64,000 bases of DNA from Muribaculaceae bacterium (lineage in GTDB: Bacteria; Bacteroidota; Bacteroidia; Bacteroidales; Muribaculaceae): positions 18,160 to 82,159 of the forward strand of contig VSPE01000004.1 in assembly GCA_009775225.1 (NCBI GenBank), written 5' to 3'. Under the pieces are notes generated by a model. That model saw nothing but the letters and a program-made list of their open reading frames with translations, did no database searches and was not told where the DNA came from. The position numbers and the translations under genes were made by a program. Shown in pieces: positions 59,248 through 64,000 of the stretch (position 1 is the first letter of the stretch; the number at the start of each line of letters is the position of its first letter).

Positions 59248-62200
59248 GGGCGGCGATATTCTTACTTTTAATCGTACTGCTGGTTCCGCAATGTCCGGCA
59301 GCCGACAACTATGTCACGCCTGTGCGCTCCGACATAATCCCTCCGGCGCCGACGGCAGCAACCGTTGTGGAGCAGCAGATGCCGCGACCGTCGCTGCTGA
59401 CAGGGGCAGTTGACTTCGCATTGCCGCTTTATACCGTTGAGGTCGACGGCTTTTCTTTACCCATAAGCTTGCAATACCACACTAACGGTATTAAAGTATA
59501 TGATGACCCCGGTGTGCTTGGCTACGGATGGAGTCTGCTGCCGGCGCTTAGGGTAACACGTACCATAATGGGAAGGCCGGATGAGCTATCCGAGGATGTA
59601 ACAAAAGACCTTGCGTCGTTTACCACTCAGGATAGATGGAAGCTCGCTTTCCGATGTATGAGTGCATTAGTATCGAATAGAGCGGATTCCCAGCCGGATA
59701 TTTTTTCGATAGCGCTGCCCGGTATAGTGCTGACGCGTGTGCTTGACCGAAGCAACGGAAACTTTGAGTTTGTTGGAGTCGGTGATGATGAATATCGCGT
59801 AGAGACATCCGACGCGTTAGAGTCGATACGTGTTACCGATCCTCAAGGTCGTATTTTTATCTTCGGGGGCACTTCGATGCTGAAAGAACGATGCAACATG
59901 CATGGATACGAGCATGGCTGTGTATATTCGTGGTTGCTGTCAAAGATAGAGTTGCCTACACGTAGGGATATCGTATTTGAGTGGACTAATGTGTATCCGT
60001 CTTCTCGCGAGGTTAATGGCGGTGCAAGTCTGGTTGATTTATATGATAGAGTTACAGGGGAAGAGGAAGTCGGACAAAACGGGCTCGACTATACTTACTG
60101 GCGCAATGTAGGGACTCCATTGCAGGCATTCAGCATATCAAAAATCAGGTTTCCGAACGGAACCGTAGACTTCTATTATCAACACAGTCCAAGCGTATTG
60201 GAGCGGATGACTGTTTCCAACAGTACGCACCGGGTGATTAAAGATGTAAAGCTGAATAGCAAGTTGCTTTCCAACAACATCGGACGGTGGCTGACATCGG
60301 TTGACATATCGGGCGATGGCAAGTATTCGTTCTCCTACAATGATGTGCAATTCCGTCATACTAACGGTGTGGATTGGTGGGGATATTACAACGGCAAGGA
60401 TAACTCCGTGCCAATTCCGAAAATTAAAATAAAAAGATATTCGGCTCCGAATACATTCAACATGACATATGCGACTATTGCCCCGAACTCCGACCGCAAT
60501 GTCAGCGAAAAAGACATGAAGGCTAATATTCTTACCCGAATAACATATCCGGGCGGAGCTGTAGCCGAATTCGACTATGAGCCTCATACTTTTCCTGCAA
60601 TGGGTTTTGACTCCGGCGGTGAGCTCCATGCAGAAACAAATCATAAGCTGTCGAGTGGGGGAGGTCTTCGCGTTGTAAGCGTAGTTATGAAAGACAAGCC
60701 CGGCGGTGTGGACATCAACCGAGTCTCTTATAGCTATGAAGACCCTGTGGTAAGGGCTGTTCCGGCTGAGGCCAGTTTCATAAGTATACGTTCGGGTCTG
60801 ATGAAAACCTCGGAGATTAATGGCCGATGGGCGTGCAGGGCTCGCCTGGTGGATATTTCACCGATATCGGACTATATGAGATACGACATCGGCGAAATTC
60901 CGATATGGTATAAAACCGTCACCGAACATTCCTCGGGCGGGAAAACCATATATAGACATTCCGACAGCAAAGCTCCTAAAAACGGCATCAGTACAACATT
61001 CGGACGCCGCATAATCGGTGAGCTTAACCGTGTGGCAAGCAAGGGGCCGCGGCTGGAGTCGTATGAAATATATCGTGACAACGGATTTTTGAATTTCGAG
61101 CTTGTGGAGTCGCATAAATATGAATACGAGTTGATAAAGTCCACCCGTCCTTTATTGGGCGTATTCATATACAGGGATTGTGTTCAGTTCGGTAAATATG
61201 CCGATATGTTTTGCCCCGATTTTAAGAATGGGGATAAAATTGATGACCAATCCATACGACAGGACAACGATATCAGGGATTTTCCTTATTCATTATATCG
61301 CTATCGTATCAATCTGTACACCGAGCGTCTCGTTCGCGAGACAGTGAAAAATGAAGAAAGGAATGTAACGATGACCACCCGCTATAAGTCGGATAGATGC
61401 GGTCTGCCGATTGAGAAAACCGAGTCGCATACTGCCGGCACACGGACTACCGTTATCTCTTATCCCGACAGTTCCGGCACCGAGATTGAACGGGAGATGA
61501 TAAAGTCGAACTTTGTAGGAGTCCCTCTGAAGACACAGACAAGCCTGGGCGAATGCAAAAATTATGTACGAGCCGACTATATCAAAGTGCGTGACCGGTT
61601 ATTCAGACCACGCCGTATAGTGTCGTGGAAAAGCGGTGCCGCAGACAGCATTGTTTCTCCTACATATCTGTATAACAGCAATTATTACGGCAGCCTCGTT
61701 CAGGAAACCGACGCCGACGGCTGCGTGACATCATATATGTATGGATATAACGGCATGTATCCGTGCTACAAGGTGGAGGGACTCGGCTGGCGCGATGTAA
61801 ATGCTCCGGCAGTGTTCTTTACAGGCTCTGCCGAGTGTGCGGAGTTGCCATTGCAGCAGGGTGCTCTGGTGTCGGCAATAGAATATTCGCCCTTACTCGG
61901 AGTCACGGCCATGACAACACCTTGGGGCTGCCGTAGTGTCTACGGTTATAACTCCGACGGCCGCCTCGCATCCATAGCATTGGACGGTATCGGCACCTCG
62001 GAGTCATTTACATATAATATTAATGCCGATGGCGGTTTCGTGAATACCGCCGAACGCTGGCTGTCGTCCAACGGATTAAGCCGGCATAAAAAAGAAATCC
62101 GCTACGATGGTCTTGGCCGTTTGATTGCGAATATAGATTTCTCGGCTTCAGGTACAGACGGGGCTTCATATACAACCGGTGTTTCCGAGCACTACAAGTA

Positions 62201-64000
62201 CGACATCGGCGGCAGGCTGTGCAAGATTGCTGAAAATGTGGCAGGAACTGATGCGCCTGTCGATGTCAACGTATGGAAACATCTTTTGTATGAGAGTTCG
62301 CCGAGAAACATTCGGACAGGAGAAATAAAGGCCGGTGAACAATGGCGTGCCGCTAACAAGCGAACCTCAATCAAGATTTCGTCGGGAATGTCAGTGCCGT
62401 TTTTTATATTAAGGCTCTATTCAGATTCTGAAGGCAATATAAAGACAAGTTCAACATTATCCATATCAATGCCTACGCAACGCATAACCGACGAAGACGG
62501 TATATGCATCACAAGGACTACCGACACCGACGGCAACCTTATTTTCTACGGCCTTGGAGATGATGCCTCGGCATGTACAGGAACTTATTATGTGTACGAT
62601 AACTTCGGGCGCTTGCGTTATATCCTGCCACCGTCGATAGAGCCCGGCAGCTACGATGCCGACGACCCCGTGCTGGCCGAGCATGCCTATATATATCGAT
62701 ACGACGACCGCGACCGTATGGTTTACTCCAAAACTCCGGGAGCGGCTCCGGCACGCTTTGTCTACTCGCCTGCCGGGCGCCTTGTGGCCGAGACCGACGC
62801 CACACTCGCCGACGGCGAGTGGCGCTTGCACCTCTACGATAAATTCGGCCGGGAGGTAGTGACAGGAACCGCCACACTGACCGACAGCAATATAGCGTCC
62901 TTATCCGAAAAGGCATGGCCTGTAGACCCTCCTACGGGTGACTATATCACGGAGGCTCCGACCGACCCGCCATTGCTCTACGACCTCTCCGAGGTGCCGA
63001 AAGGCTTGGATTTCGCTCCCGAAAAAATATCGGTGTACGACGCATACCCCGATTATGCCGAGCCGTTCCGTACTGTTGCCGGCAGCGCCGACTCACGTCT
63101 CGATACACCCGCCGGGCTTCTCACATATGTGGTAAACCGTCATACCGACGAGACATTCCACACCGATACATACTACTACGACAGGCTGGGACGCCCTATA
63201 CAGACACTCTCCCGGTACCTGCAGACCGATATCGTACACTCCGTATCCTATAATTATGCCGGAGCCAAGTCTTACGAACGGACCGAGGTGGCTAATCCTC
63301 TCACAAACAAGCGGCATACCCTTATGATGCGCTACTTCTACGACAGTGCCGAGCGCCTGAGCAATGTAAGAGCCTACCTGTCGGAAGGTGATACCGTGTG
63401 CATCGCGACATGTTATTCTCCCTCGGGCCATCTGTTCCGGCAGGATTATTATAAAGGCGAGCATTTTATTCTTGACTTCAACAATCCCACGGCAGGGCGG
63501 CTGTTCTGCAAAGAATACGAATACGATGTGCACGGCTGGCAGACAAAAGCCGTTACAAAAATACCGCGCTGGGCAGCCGTCCTCCCCCATGTGTCGCTCA
63601 GCTCTGAAGTTACCCGTCCATTCTATTCCAGGGCGCTGGCTGGCGACAGCCTTTTAATATCAGAGGAAAGGGTGCCGCAGCGGTCGCTGACCGATGATTT
63701 TGTCGAGGAGATACTCTATGCCGACGGTGCGAATGCACGCTATAGCGGAACCCCCTCGGCACACATCGCTGCCGGCGCCGGCCGCTACGACTATCGCTAT
63801 GACAGCCTTGACCGACTTATCGCTGCCGATTACACCCCGAAGCAGCCCGACAGCGACGAGGATTTCTCTACGGCCTATCAGTACGACGACATGGGGCGCC
63901 CCATTGCCGTGACACGATATGGTGTGGTAGACAGCGACGGAGAGAGCGAGACATTCGGCCTCCTGGACAAGTTTACTCTCGACTACGACGGCCCGCTGCT
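59244..64000 (+). CDS. Large Rhs/YD-repeat surface protein (C-terminus beyond window)
   Basis: At least 1585 codons without a stop, continuing past 64000. A signal peptide (MRAAIFLLLIVLLVPQCPA) is followed by a Bacteroidetes-type N-terminus (GAVDFALPLYTVEVDGFSLPISLQY, DDPGVLGYGWSL). YD-type repeats appear from the second half (SVYGYNSDGRLASIALDG, YYVYDNFGRLRYILPPS, YRYDDRDRMVYSKT, YQYDDMGRPIAVTRYG). Rhs cores form a shell that can enclose a toxin or adhesin tip at the C-terminus, which lies outside the window. Encoded with the secreted protein just upstream. No immunity gene can be seen here. Confidence 0.88.
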   Translation, partial: MRAAIFLLLIVLLVPQCPAADNYVTPVRSDIIPPAPTAATVVEQQMPRPSLLTGAVDFALPLYTVEVDGFSLPISLQYHTNGIKVYDDPGVLGYGWSLLPALRVTRTIMGRPDELSEDVTKDLASFTTQDRWKLAFRCMSALVSNRADSQPDIFSIALPGIVLTRVLDRSNGNFEFVGVGDDEYRVETSDALESIRVTDPQGRIFIFGGTSMLKERCNMHGYEHGCVYSWLLSKIELPTRRDIVFEWTNVYPSSREVNGGASLVDLYDRVTGEEEVGQNGLDYTYWRNVGTPLQAFSISKIRFPNGTVDFYYQHSPSVLERMTVSNSTHRVIKDVKLNSKLLSNNIGRWLTSVDISGDGKYSFSYNDVQFRHTNGVDWWGYYNGKDNSVPIPKIKIKRYSAPNTFNMTYATIAPNSDRNVSEKDMKANILTRITYPGGAVAEFDYEPHTFPAMGFDSGGELHAETNHKLSSGGGLRVVSVVMKDKPGGVDINRVSYSYEDPVVRAVPAEASFISIRSGLMKTSEINGRWACRARLVDISPISDYMRYDIGEIPIWYKTVTEHSSGGKTIYRHSDSKAPKNGISTTFGRRIIGELNRVASKGPRLESYEIYRDNGFLNFELVESHKYEYELIKSTRPLLGVFIYRDCVQFGKYADMFCPDFKNGDKIDDQSIRQDNDIRDFPYSLYRYRINLYTERLVRETVKNEERNVTMTTRYKSDRCGLPIEKTESHTAGTRTTVISYPDSSGTEIEREMIKSNFVGVPLKTQTSLGECKNYVRADYIKVRDRLFRPRRIVSWKSGAADSIVSPTYLYNSNYYGSLVQETDADGCVTSYMYGYNGMYPCYKVEGLGWRDVNAPAVFFTGSAECAELPLQQGALVSAIEYSPLLGVTAMTTPWGCRSVYGYNSDGRLASIALDGIGTSESFTYNINADGGFVNTAERWLSSNGLSRHKKEIRYDGLGRLIANIDFSASGTDGASYTTGVSEHYKYDIGGRLCKIAENVAGTDAPVDVNVWKHLLYESSPRNIRTGEIKAGEQWRAANKRTSIKISSGMSVPFFILRLYSDSEGNIKTSSTLSISMPTQRITDEDGICITRTTDTDGNLIFYGLGDDASACTGTYYVYDNFGRLRYILPPSIEPGSYDADDPVLAEHAYIYRYDDRDRMVYSKTPGAAPARFVYSPAGRLVAETDATLADGEWRLHLYDKFGREVVTGTATLTDSNIASLSEKAWPVDPPTGDYITEAPTDPPLLYDLSEVPKGLDFAPEKISVYDAYPDYAEPFRTVAGSADSRLDTPAGLLTYVVNRHTDETFHTDTYYYDRLGRPIQTLSRYLQTDIVHSVSYNYAGAKSYERTEVANPLTNKRHTLMMRYFYDSAERLSNVRAYLSEGDTVCIATCYSPSGHLFRQDYYKGEHFILDFNNPTAGRLFCKEYEYDVHGWQTKAVTKIPRWAAVLPHVSLSSEVTRPFYSRALAGDSLLISEERVPQRSLTDDFVEEILYADGANARYSGTPSAHIAAGAGRYDYRYDSLDRLIAADYTPKQPDSDEDFSTAYQYDDMGRPIAVTRYGVVDSDGESETFGLLDKFTLDYDGPL

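Noticed and set aside
1..64000. CRISPR arrays, rRNA genes, prophage or insertion sequences.
   Set aside because: No regularly spaced repeats, rRNA sequence, transposase or phage genes seen on either strand.
59244..64000. A frameshift in the large Rhs gene.
   Set aside because: Hand translation of 59244 to about 61800 and of the last 100 bases found no stop and continuous YD-type sequence; the parts between were read only in outline.

Overview
The window looks like a chromosomal segment of a gut-type Bacteroidales bacterium. A Muribaculaceae-like organism is my guess from gene content, but the family cannot be fixed from sequence reading alone. The grounds are: -7 boxes of the form TAnnTTTG paired with TTTG about 20 bases upstream, SusG-like amylase and pullulanase lipid-free enzymes with sorting-type tails, a non-SusC TonB-dependent barrel, an RprXY-like two-component pair, menaquinone genes, and a Bacteroidetes-type Rhs/YD protein.

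Region 1 (1-26554, all minus strand) is a long, tightly packed biosynthetic cluster. It reads, in order of transcription from 26554 downwards: an aromatic amino acid ammonia-lyase closely resembling flavobacterial tyrosine ammonia-lyase, a secreted protein, a FabG ketoreductase, a ketosynthase, a second secreted protein, an O-methyltransferase, an acyl carrier protein, an LpxL-type acyltransferase, two hotdog proteins, a ketosynthase, a half-size cysteine-less ketosynthase-like protein, a second carrier protein, a ketosynthase, a chain-length-factor-like protein, a small EamA-type membrane protein, a LolA-like carrier, a DUF3261-like secreted protein, a FabZ-like dehydratase, a glycosyltransferase-acyltransferase fusion, two tandem CrtI/retinol-saturase-like FAD enzymes, a secreted esterase, a PaaK-type ligase, a PlsB-like acyltransferase, an MMPL-acyltransferase fusion and a small secreted protein. 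This is the composition of an aryl polyene / flexirubin-type pigment pathway: the lyase makes a hydroxycinnamate starter, the ligase activates it, the ketosynthases with reductase and dehydratases extend it as a conjugated polyene on carrier protein, the methyltransferase decorates it, acyltransferases esterify it to a lipid, and MMPL/LolA-like proteins move it to the outer membrane. No dialkylresorcinol genes (darA/darB-like) are present in the window. A polyprenyl synthetase begins at the left edge.

Region 2 (26671-38011) carries a divergently transcribed hexapeptide acetyltransferase, a TonB-dependent barrel divergent from a histidine kinase/response regulator pair with phased operator-like repeats between them, an O6-alkylguanine-DNA methyltransferase, and an RND efflux operon in the order outer membrane factor, adaptor, pump.

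Region 3 (38228-47671) has a tRNA-Gln(CTG) with its own promoter and terminator, a PH-domain membrane protein, a TonB C-terminal protein, a Crp/Fnr regulator, an ECF sigma factor, a CvfB-like S1 protein, rsmG with a metallo-hydrolase, a TPR protein, lgt, an alanine/sodium symporter and a small secreted protein.

Region 4 (47733-64000) has alpha-amylase, pullulanase, pgi, menC-menE, a leucine-rich-repeat protein, and a promoter-led pair made of a secreted protein and a very large Rhs/YD protein that runs off the right edge.

No stretch of more than 300 bases lacks a gene. Most cluster genes overlap by 4 bases (ATGA) or abut, so translational coupling is the rule there. Several start codons were set by these overlaps, or moved inward from TTG codons when an ATG lay close downstream.
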